DNA of 17,982 nt from Candidatus Moraniibacteriota bacterium (lineage in GTDB: Bacteria; Patescibacteriota; Minisyncoccia; CAIUEV01), in contig VGKB01000012.1 in NCBI GenBank assembly GCA_016867255.1, forward strand, positions 1 through 17,982, read 5' to 3'. The notes under the pieces were generated by a model, which saw only the letters and a program-made list of their open reading frames with translations, had not been told where the DNA came from and ran no database searches. The position numbers were made by a program, and so were the translations under genes. This document shows positions 11,497 to 17,982 of this stretch, piece by piece (the stretch's first letter is position 1; every line of letters begins with the position of its first letter).

Positions 11497-12549
11497 ATGA
11501 CAACTCGCCAATTTCAAGTGTGCGTTTTAACCATTTGTGCTGTTCTAACATCCGCCCTGCTTTCAAAAAAATATTTCTTAGCTGTTGAGACTGAAGAACC
11601 AGTGCAAAAATGGGAAGATGGAATGAGAACTGCCGGAGAAGAAGAAGCTTTTGAATGGTGGTACTTTGACGGAAAACTCGATGACGGTACTTTATTTGTT
11701 ATCATCTGGCATACCGCCTATCCGCCTGAAACTTCCAGTATTTCTGTTGCCTTCACACCGCCGGACGAAGAAACGTTTCTAAAACGCTACTCTTTCCCTC
11801 CGGACCAATTTCAAGGATCTCGCGAATCGTGTTTCGTAAAAATAGGAAATAATGTTCTAGAAGGTGATTTAAATAACTATCGCCAACATTTTGAACTAGA
11901 AGACCTAAAGGGAGATCTGTATTTAGAAAGAACCGCCCCATCCTGGAGGCCTCGGAATAATATCCGCTATTATACGGGGGCAAGAGGAAAATATTTTGCT
12001 TGGTTGCCAGCGGTCCCGGCTGGAAAAATCCATGGAAAAATTAGTTTTAAAGGGGAGGAGAAAGAAGTATCTGGGATTGGCTATCACGACCATAACTGGG
12101 CGAATATGAGCTGGGTGCAGTTGGAAACGATAATCGGTAAAAGATATTGGGGCCGAGTTATCGCCCAGGATTATGCTATTGTTTTTAGCCAAGTCGTCTT
12201 CCAGAAAAAAATAGGCTCCCCTGCTTCGAACAAATTCTACCTTGCACAAGGCGACAAAATCCTTATTGACCACAGCGCCGACCATAGCCCTTCCTTTTCT
12301 CTAGAAGAAAAAACCTATACCGATCATCCCAGCAACAGTCAGGAAAAATTACCGGAATTAACAATACGGTATAATGACAACATCTCACTGTCAATCAAAC
12401 TTAAATCAGAGCGAATGCTTTTGCCCTTTTATGACAACAAATATCTTCGCTACGCCGGGATAGCCGATGTCGAATTAACAACTCCTGAAGGATCCAAAAA
12501 CTTCCGGGGGGACTGCCTTTGGGAATTCGCCGACTATACAGGACAATAA
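11497..12549 (+). CDS. CrtC/AttH-like lipocalin-type protein
   Basis: 350 residues. Residues 5-24 are hydrophobic (signal peptide or N-terminal anchor), so the domain is probably extracytoplasmic. EAFEWWYFDGKLDDGT (50-65) and GIGYHDHNWANMSW (193-206) are signature segments of the carotenoid 1,2-hydratase (CrtC)/AttH superfamily, two-domain lipocalin-like proteins. Known CrtC enzymes add water to a terminal double bond of acyclic carotenoids; other members act on, or bind, different hydrophobic compounds. No other carotenoid gene is in the window. The next gene, Lgt-like 1, begins 27 nt after its stop on the same strand, so co-transcription is likely. A role on a lipid or polyisoprenoid substrate fits the neighbours but is inference. 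No ribosome-binding site is seen. Confidence 0.82.
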   Translation: MTTRQFQVCVLTICAVLTSALLSKKYFLAVETEEPVQKWEDGMRTAGEEEAFEWWYFDGKLDDGTLFVIIWHTAYPPETSSISVAFTPPDEETFLKRYSFPPDQFQGSRESCFVKIGNNVLEGDLNNYRQHFELEDLKGDLYLERTAPSWRPRNNIRYYTGARGKYFAWLPAVPAGKIHGKISFKGEEKEVSGIGYHDHNWANMSWVQLETIIGKRYWGRVIAQDYAIVFSQVVFQKKIGSPASNKFYLAQGDKILIDHSADHSPSFSLEEKTYTDHPSNSQEKLPELTIRYNDNISLSIKLKSERMLLPFYDNKYLRYAGIADVELTTPEGSKNFRGDCLWEFADYTGQ

Positions 12550-12576
12550 ATTTTAATAATCCCATTCAATACCTTG

Positions 12577-13410
12577 ATGCCGCCATTATCGGAAATATAT
12601 TTCCCCATTGTCAAAATCGGAAATTACTCCCTAGCTTCCTGGCAGATTTTTTGGGTGCTGGCTAGAGTCTTTTTTGTCATGATCGTCTACCGTGAAGCCG
12701 TTCGGCTTGATCTTAATCGGCGTATCGTTATCGGGATTGCCGTTTTTAATTTTTTCGCCGTTAGTTTTTTTGAAAAAATCTTATTTTTTCTTTCCCAAAA
12801 AGCCCTCCATCAGAGTAATCTAAACTTGTCTTTGAATAATTGGTTCTCTTGGGGAAGAGTTTATTTTGGTGCTCTTATTGGTCTGGCGCTCGCGGTGCTG
12901 GTTGGCGCCATTGTAAGCCGATCACTCAAAAAAATCCCCCGCTATTTTGACGTGATGCTCACCGCAAGCGCCGTTACTCTAATTTTCTATCGGTTGGGCA
13001 ATTTTCTCGGCCAGACCCACCCGGGAACAATGACCGATTTTCCCCTGGGATTTTACTTCAAGGGGGTGGCCCGCCACAATCCTGTTTTTTACGAATTGAT
13101 AAGCCTTGCAATTCTTTCGGTTTTTATTTGGAAACTAAGAAAAAGAATTAAAACCCCCGGGGTACTGGCGCTCATCATAACCGGCTGGCTCTCCCTTTCC
13201 CGCGTGATCACCGATTCTTTCCGCGCCGACGACCTACCAGCCTCTAACTTTCATTTCCAAAACGGCTTCACTTTAAACCAGCTGGCTTACTTTATTCTAT
13301 TCTGGCTATGTTTTCTCGCTCTGCTGGCTCTATTTATTTTCAAAAAACAACTTACTTTCAATAAAAAAGGGGGAGAAACGCAATCTGGCAATAAAGATAG
13401 TTTTGACTAA
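12577..13410 (+). CDS. Lgt-like integral membrane protein 1
   Basis: 277 residues from ATG 12577 (a TTG lies one codon upstream), with about seven hydrophobic helices. Landmarks of prolipoprotein diacylglyceryl transferase (Lgt) appear in order: WGRVYFGALIGL, FYRLGNFLGQTHPG, ARHNPVFYELIS (like HPSQLYE), SLSRVITDSFRADDLP (like the R...E-FR-PD segment), and FTLNQLAYF (like LTxGQ-LS). Canonical Lgt transfers diacylglycerol from phosphatidylglycerol to the lipobox cysteine. Here the loop His of Lgt (HGG) appears as Phe, and the Glu after the GRIxN motif is not kept, judged by eye. A different acceptor or donor is therefore likely. It follows the CrtC-like gene and is convergent, 13 nt away, with the Kelch gene. 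Confidence 0.82.
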   Translation: MPPLSEIYFPIVKIGNYSLASWQIFWVLARVFFVMIVYREAVRLDLNRRIVIGIAVFNFFAVSFFEKILFFLSQKALHQSNLNLSLNNWFSWGRVYFGALIGLALAVLVGAIVSRSLKKIPRYFDVMLTASAVTLIFYRLGNFLGQTHPGTMTDFPLGFYFKGVARHNPVFYELISLAILSVFIWKLRKRIKTPGVLALIITGWLSLSRVITDSFRADDLPASNFHFQNGFTLNQLAYFILFWLCFLALLALFIFKKQLTFNKKGGETQSGNKDSFD

Positions 13411-13423
13411 ATTTTCAAACTCC

Positions 13424-14542
13424 TCACTCCGCAACATAATCCCAAACATCATGGAAAGCCCTTATTCCTCCTTCGTATTTTCCCCAAAAACCGCCGGCTA
13501 TCCATATTTTGTTTTGAAAAACTACAGCGCTTAGTTTCCTGCGCGGCGACCAAGGAACCAGCTCTTTCTCCTTCTCCCAATCAATGCCGTTTTTTGAAAA
13601 CCAAACTTCATTTATATCACTGCTCTTTTCCGCCGTTTCCTCATATTCACTGCGGAGGTTACCCCCTAAAATCCAAATTTTATCATCGTATGAAACTCCC
13701 GCATGTCCCCAGCGCGGACTCCAATCAACTTGCTCAGCGGATTTTATCCAACCGGCTCCATCGGAAAAAGACCAAACATCATTGTAATTCTCTCCCCATT
13801 TCCCCCATCCGCCGATTACCCATATTTTATCATCAAAAACCAGAGAAATGTGTTCCATTCTGGGGTTCCAAGGGGCAGAATCAGTCTTCGCTTCCCAATC
13901 TTTTCCATTACTTGAACACCAAACATCGTTTTTAGTGTCTTCCCATCCTAAATCAGGATTCCCTCCCGCCCCTCCAAGAAGCCAAATCTTCCCTTTATAG
14001 ACCAGGACCGTGTGCCCTCTTCTTTGTCCCCAGGGAGCACTGTCGGTAACCAGTTCCCAATCTACTCCATTGGAAGATCGCCAAACGTCAGCCAGGTTTC
14101 CTTTATCGCCAAAACCGCCAAAAACCCAGATTTTATCATCAAAAACCAGAGAGCTAAAGCTCCGTCTCGCACTCCACGGAGCGGACACAGTGGCCTCGTT
14201 CCACCTTGCTCCGTCCGGCGAAAACCAGACATCATTAAGTTTCTTGCCGCTGGAAAAAATAGCATTAATTTTCTGAGAAACCTTTGAATCATTAACCAGT
14301 TCTCCGGTCTCTTCACCGGGACTGTCCGCAGTTGTTACACCCCCTAAAATCCAAATTTTATTCTGAAACACCAACAAATTGGCATAAGCCCTTTCTTTCC
14401 AGGAAGCATCGCCAATGACTTGGCGCCAAGGGGATCCTTTTTGCGTAACTTTATTTTGCCTAAAATCATTACTTATTACCCAAACCGTTGCTGCAACTAA
14501 CAAAATTAAGATAAAAACAAAATTTTTTTGTCCGTTCCTCAT
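13424..14542 (-). CDS. Secreted six-blade Kelch-type beta-propeller
   Basis: 372 residues, ATG 14542. Residues 8-24 form an N-terminal signal/anchor helix. Six repeats of about 50-60 residues follow, with the pattern APWxxRRxxxxLVFDDKIW(V/I)xGG ... NDVWxSxxGxDWE; the PW/GG/DVW landmarks recur at every blade, and blade 1 has a Gly/Ser/Lys-rich insertion (about 68-100). The chain ends FHDVWDYVAE, closing the propeller. Kelch propellers mostly bind proteins or glycans; the galactose-oxidase copper ligands are not evident. It begins 13 nt after the stop of radical SAM 2 and is likely the last gene of that operon, so it may be a surface partner of the lipid-modifying proteins. No enzymatic role can be assigned. 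Confidence 0.85.
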   Translation of the reverse strand: MRNGQKNFVFILILLVAATVWVISNDFRQNKVTQKGSPWRQVIGDASWKERAYANLLVFQNKIWILGGVTTADSPGEETGELVNDSKVSQKINAIFSSGKKLNDVWFSPDGARWNEATVSAPWSARRSFSSLVFDDKIWVFGGFGDKGNLADVWRSSNGVDWELVTDSAPWGQRRGHTVLVYKGKIWLLGGAGGNPDLGWEDTKNDVWCSSNGKDWEAKTDSAPWNPRMEHISLVFDDKIWVIGGWGKWGENYNDVWSFSDGAGWIKSAEQVDWSPRWGHAGVSYDDKIWILGGNLRSEYEETAEKSSDINEVWFSKNGIDWEKEKELVPWSPRRKLSAVVFQNKIWIAGGFWGKYEGGIRAFHDVWDYVAE

Positions 14543-14555
14543 AAAATATTAATTA

Positions 14556-15845
14556 TCAGGCCCTATTCTGTTTCACCCGGTGTAGACAAGCCGGCTCAGG
14601 AGTTGTAATCCCCGGTGTTATAGCTTCAATATTACACTCTTTTATAAAATCATAGTCAATGTTTTCCGCCGACGGCACTACGGTAACCGCCACAATAAAA
14701 AAGGGGTTAAAAAGAGAATATTTTTTAATGAACAAATATTTTGCGCTTTTGAATGTTTTCATCAGCAGCATCCGGAAATATCTATTCCGGAAAAAATTAA
14801 GTATCACCTCGTTTTTAACAAAAGAAGTAAGAAACGAAAATGGCGATAATTTTTCGGCATCGCGGTTTATCCTTTCCAAATTAAATATTTTGCTGATTGG
14901 GACCAGTTCGTTTTTATAAGGAAGTGCCATCCACTTCAGACTGCATTTGGAAAAAAGGCGGCGGCCTACTCCAAGGGGCTGCAAAATCCGGTCCAAGCTG
15001 TTAAGCAAGCGGGAAGACTCAATCCAGTCTTTTTTCTTAATGCCCAATTCTTTGCGAATGATCCGGATAATTTTTGAGGATGGCAAATATTCATCGCGGT
15101 CACACCTGCCGATCATTCCTAAAGTATTAAAGCTTACCATTTTTATAACGGAATACCTCAGAGAGAATTCGATAATCTTTTTGATTTCATACAGGTTATT
15201 CTCAAGAACCACACAATAAAGATAGAGCGGGAGCTTTTCTTTTTGTACATTGTTAATAGCCTTTTCTTTAATTTTAATTAAACCGCCGCCCCGCCTAAAG
15301 CGGGAAATAGTTGGGTTGAGTGTATCAAACTGCATTATCACTCCGCTCAAGCCGGATTTTTTAAGCCGCGTTAAATAATTCCTGTCAGCCAGTTTTAGTC
15401 CGTTGCTAAAGATGCTTACTCTCTTCCTTTTTTTCCTGATTAGCCGAATAATTTCTGGGAGGTCGCTCCTGATGGTCGGTTCGCCTCCAGTTAACAAAAC
15501 TCCCTTATAACCGCTGATAACCCCAAGTTTTCTTATGTTGAAATGACGTACTTTTCCATCATTAGATCTTGCATAACAAACCTGGCAGTTAAGATTACAT
15601 TTATTGGTAAGCGCGATGGAGAGATTGGCCGGCTCAGGGTTAACCGTTTTGACATTGAGAAGCGTCTTGTAAACAACCGGATCATCCCAAAAGTGGGCAT
15701 TCGTGAACCGACCGTGCTGATGGCAACGCTTCAAAATTACTATTCCACCTTGCTTTTCATAAGTTTCGGCCGGAACCTTCCGCAAGCATTTGTCACAGAT
15801 GCTAAAAGTTTTTCTAATGATCCTTGTTTTACCAATATTTTCCAT
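14556..15845 (-). CDS. Radical SAM protein 2, COG1964 / tetraether-synthase-like
   Basis: 429 residues from ATG 15845; a TTG at 15899 would add 18 residues that do not match its paralogues. The N-terminal module CDKC (Cys17, Cys20) and RCHQHG (Cys41, His44), then WDDP, matches radical SAM 1. The core motif is CNLNCQVCYA (Cys83, Cys87, Cys90), with GGEPTIRSDLPEI next and IFSNGLKLAD. Cysteines in FSKCSLK, KECNIEA and PACLHRV align with those of the paralogues, but two present in radical SAM 1 are absent (RLMCNID reads RLLNSLD; GHCLPLG reads NELVPIS), so the auxiliary cluster content may differ. It follows Lgt-like 2 by 89 bp and precedes Kelch by 13 bp, in one direction. Confidence 0.85.
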   Translation of the reverse strand: MENIGKTRIIRKTFSICDKCLRKVPAETYEKQGGIVILKRCHQHGRFTNAHFWDDPVVYKTLLNVKTVNPEPANLSIALTNKCNLNCQVCYARSNDGKVRHFNIRKLGVISGYKGVLLTGGEPTIRSDLPEIIRLIRKKRKRVSIFSNGLKLADRNYLTRLKKSGLSGVIMQFDTLNPTISRFRRGGGLIKIKEKAINNVQKEKLPLYLYCVVLENNLYEIKKIIEFSLRYSVIKMVSFNTLGMIGRCDRDEYLPSSKIIRIIRKELGIKKKDWIESSRLLNSLDRILQPLGVGRRLFSKCSLKWMALPYKNELVPISKIFNLERINRDAEKLSPFSFLTSFVKNEVILNFFRNRYFRMLLMKTFKSAKYLFIKKYSLFNPFFIVAVTVVPSAENIDYDFIKECNIEAITPGITTPEPACLHRVKQNRA

Positions 15846-15892
15846 AAAATAATAAACTTCGGGTATAATTGTCCCTAATAAGTGATAAAAAG

Positions 15893-16000
15893 ATGTCAAG
15901 ATCAGAAATATTGGTTTGGGTTATTGTGATAACTTTATTCTTTTTCATGGCCGCCCTTCAATTCTACGCCTGGAGTCTCTACATTAGACCTGCTGGATAG
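15893..16000 (+). CDS. Possible 35-residue single-helix membrane peptide
   Basis: ATG 15893 opens a 35-codon frame with one strong hydrophobic helix (ILVWVIVITLFFFMAALQFY) ending at TAG 16000. A consensus TATAAT (15864-15869) lies 24 nt upstream of the ATG, though no good -35 is seen. The frame is antisense to the variable C-terminal tail of Lgt-like 2 (from 15935). It could be a genuine small membrane protein or the chance complement of hydrophobic coding DNA, but nearly half lies outside that gene. Confidence 0.3.
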   Translation: MSRSEILVWVIVITLFFFMAALQFYAWSLYIRPAG

Positions 16001-16834
16001 GCTAATTTCAGGGCTCCAAAAGAAGATTTCTCTTTTCTTAAAAAACAAATATAAAAGTGTCCCGCTGGCTGCCAGGAAAATCAAAAAATAGGCTAGCTGA
16101 TTAAGGGTTAGCCCGCTTTCAAAATAATAATTAGAACTGTTAAAAGCGCTTCCTCCTTCTTGGCTGAAAAAAGGCAGATCCCGCGCCCGGAAAAAATCGG
16201 TGATTACACGAGAAAGCGACATCCAAGCAACAATTATTAAAGCAAGTAGCCCGGGAGTTTTTATTTTTCTCCTTAAATTCCAGGCAAGCAAAAAAAGTAG
16301 AATTAAACTGATAAACTCATAAAGGGAAGGCTCGTGACGATAAGCCCCCGCTACCTGGATTCCCCAAAATACGCTGGCTACCTTCCCCGGGTGATAATGG
16401 GCTAAAGCGTCCCCCAGTCGGGTAATTATCATGCAAGCCGCCAACCCTAGAAAAAAAACATCGTAATATTTCCGGACATCTCCCATAAATTTTTTAAGAT
16501 AAGCCCCGATAGGAATTGCCACAAAAACCGCTATTAGCACTCCAAAAAAAACTCGTTGGGTAGAAAAAAAATACAATATCACATTTTGCCTTTCCAGATC
16601 CTGATGCAAAAAAGCGCGAGAAAAAATAAAAAGGGCCCGCGAAAGAAAACTGCTCATTATATAAAAAACCAAAAAAACTAGGAGAGTTTTATCCAGGCTT
16701 AACTCCAGTCTTTTTCCCTCTTTGATGGCAACGAAAAATAGTGCGGCTGTCCCCAAAATGTTAGTAATTATAACAGTGGGCACTGCGTAACCGGCTAAAT
16801 CAATTACTCCGATTGTAGGAAAGTAAGAAAGCAT
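15935..16834 (-). CDS. Lgt-like integral membrane protein 2
   Basis: 299 residues, ATG 16834, a paralogue of the protein at 12577. It has about seven hydrophobic helices. Ordered landmarks: QRVFFGVLIAV, IITRLGDALAHYHPGK, YRHEPSLYEFIS, SLSRVITDFFRARDLP, GLTLNQLAYF. Both paralogues share KIKTPG(L/V)LALII and a similar Arg-Ala-x-Asp-Leu-Pro segment. Compared with canonical Lgt, the conserved Asn of the GRIxN motif reads Asp, the following Glu is absent and the HGG His is replaced. It starts 12 nt after the stop of radical SAM 3, so translation is probably coupled. The polar C-terminal tail (after 275) is unique and overlaps the small antisense ORF. The likely role is transfer or remodelling of a membrane lipid; the substrate is unknown. 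Confidence 0.82.
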   Translation of the reverse strand: MLSYFPTIGVIDLAGYAVPTVIITNILGTAALFFVAIKEGKRLELSLDKTLLVFLVFYIMSSFLSRALFIFSRAFLHQDLERQNVILYFFSTQRVFFGVLIAVFVAIPIGAYLKKFMGDVRKYYDVFFLGLAACMIITRLGDALAHYHPGKVASVFWGIQVAGAYRHEPSLYEFISLILLFLLAWNLRRKIKTPGLLALIIVAWMSLSRVITDFFRARDLPFFSQEGGSAFNSSNYYFESGLTLNQLAYFLIFLAASGTLLYLFFKKREIFFWSPEISLSSRSNVETPGVELKGGHEKE

Positions 16835-16846
16835 GTTTCCAAATTA

Positions 16847-17982
16847 CTAATTCTCTCCTCTCTTTTTAAGTGCCTTGATGCGATGAATGCAACCCGGCTC
16901 AAACCCGAAGTCTTCCGAAGAAATGGCATTAAAGTTACACTTTTCAATAAAGTCGAAATCTAGGTTAGTTAAAGTAGGAAAAGTGCCGATTGTGATGACG
17001 TCCAGCGGGATAAATAAATTAAACTTCCGACGCAGTAAGTATAGCATATTGCAAAACATTTTTCTGAGCAAAAACCGAAAATTTTTATTCCAAAACAAAT
17101 TCCCAATCAACTGGCTGCCTAAGAAGTAGGCTAGAAACATGCAAAGTCTAACATAACTCCTCCTTTTATAAAAATCTTCTATTCTTCGATTAATTTCTCT
17201 GGTATCAAAAATTTTAGTGATAGGGATTGCTCTACCCTTATAATAGAGCATTAAACATTTTAAATTGCATTTACAGAAAAGGCGGCGCCTCTTAGAATTA
17301 AACATGGAGATCAACTTGTCCATCCCACAAAGAAGCCTGGTTGACTCCAGCCAATCAAAATTGGTCAGCTGGTTTATTTTAGAGGCCCGGGTTAAAATCT
17401 GAGAGGTTGGCACAAAATCATTCTCATTGTAGCGGCCAAGCCGCCAGAGGAGATTAACGCTCACATTTTTTATCACCGGGTACTGCCTCGCAAAATCAAA
17501 AATTCTTTTCATTTGCCCAAGGCCTCTGTTTCTCAGTATTACTGAGCAGAGATAAACCGTCAAATGACATTTTTGCAGATTATCAAGCGCTCGCATTTTG
17601 GTTGCCAATAGTTTCTTGCCACGGATATATTGGTATTCAGCGTCATCCAGGGCATCGAATTGCAACATTACGCAATCAAGGCCCACTTTTTTAAGTTTTT
17701 TTGTGTAGTTTAGGTTCGACAATTTAAGCCCGTTGCTAAACATAATCACCTTTTTTCCGGCTTTTTTGAAACGGTTAATTATCTCGGGTAGGTCGCCGCG
17801 AACAGTCGGTTCTCCGCCGGTTAAAAACACTATCGGATACTCATTTATTTTGTTAACGATATCGTTGCTAAGGTTTTCAATTACCAAATCGGCAATGTTG
17901 ATCTCGTTGGCCTTGGCGTAGCAAACCGGACAATTTAGGTTACAGCGGTAAGTCACTGCCAAAGACAGTTGGGCCGATGGGG
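16847..17982 (-). CDS. Radical SAM protein 3, COG1964-like, N terminus beyond the window
   Basis: The frame stays open to the right edge. The codons just before the TTG at 17962 read PSAQLS and align with PANLSIALTNKC of radical SAM 2, so the true start and the CxxC...CPxHG module lie outside. Visible: CNLNCPVCYA (the [4Fe-4S] motif), LTGGEPTVRGDLPEI, MFSNGLKLS, LLCGMDKLI, LFCKCNLKCLMLYYKG, IEKCNFNA and GFEPGCIHRIK. It keeps a cysteine in LLCGMD that radical SAM 2 lacks and adds cysteines in FCKCNLKC, again pointing to different auxiliary metal content among the three paralogues. First visible gene of the minus-strand run rSAM3-Lgt2-rSAM2-Kelch. Confidence 0.85.
   Translation of the reverse strand, partial: PSAQLSLAVTYRCNLNCPVCYAKANEINIADLVIENLSNDIVNKINEYPIVFLTGGEPTVRGDLPEIINRFKKAGKKVIMFSNGLKLSNLNYTKKLKKVGLDCVMLQFDALDDAEYQYIRGKKLLATKMRALDNLQKCHLTVYLCSVILRNRGLGQMKRIFDFARQYPVIKNVSVNLLWRLGRYNENDFVPTSQILTRASKINQLTNFDWLESTRLLCGMDKLISMFNSKRRRLFCKCNLKCLMLYYKGRAIPITKIFDTREINRRIEDFYKRRSYVRLCMFLAYFLGSQLIGNLFWNKNFRFLLRKMFCNMLYLLRRKFNLFIPLDVITIGTFPTLTNLDFDFIEKCNFNAISSEDFGFEPGCIHRIKALKKRGEN

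Noticed and set aside
13584..14316. Several ORFs opposite the Kelch gene
   Set aside because: The repeated blades give recurring open antisense frames; the Kelch frame explains the region.

Overview
The window looks like part of a Candidate Phyla Radiation (Patescibacteria, Parcubacteria-like) chromosome. This is inferred from the gene types (small secreted PKD/lamin-tail protein, orphan GIY-YIG protein, CAP protein, PaaX/Cas2-like protein), the scarcity of Shine-Dalgarno sites, tRNAs without encoded CCA, moderate to low GC, and spacers full of short palindromes and 7- and 9-bp degenerate tandem repeats. No 16S gene or other decisive marker is present.

Left part (1-7740): a minus-strand gene start leaves the left edge. 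It is followed by a tRNA-Gln(CTG) overlapped by a GIY-YIG ORF, a divergent kinase-fold protein, an unrecognised protein that may have a glycosyltransferase-like fold, a membrane-anchored PaaX/Cas2-like protein between two related hairpins, a secreted PKD + lamin-tail protein, a single-pass protein with a LysM-like end, and a cysteine desulfurase.

Middle (7740-10110): about 1 kb without a clear protein gene. It holds two perfect DnaA boxes, a promoter plus a possible structured small RNA, a pseudoknot/terminator-like RNA element, repeats, and an initiator tRNA-fMet. Directly after the tRNA lie three 68-bp tandem units, each a copy of the tRNA T-arm/acceptor end with a REP-like palindrome in the T-loop. 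A secreted CAP-domain gene follows, then a second copy of the RNA element whose pairing is preserved by compensatory changes.

Right part (10111-17982): the most striking region. Three paralogous radical SAM proteins have the N-terminal CxxC...CPxHG module and CxxxCxxC motif of the COG1964 / tetraether-synthase-like family. With them are two Lgt-like integral membrane proteins that seem to lack canonical Lgt catalytic residues, a CrtC/AttH-like lipocalin-type protein and a secreted six-blade Kelch propeller. The minus-strand run rSAM3-Lgt2-rSAM2-Kelch and the plus-strand pair CrtC-like-Lgt1, with divergent rSAM1, suggest an envelope-lipid modification locus. Coupling or remodelling of lipid tails is a hypothesis here; nothing in the window proves the chemistry.
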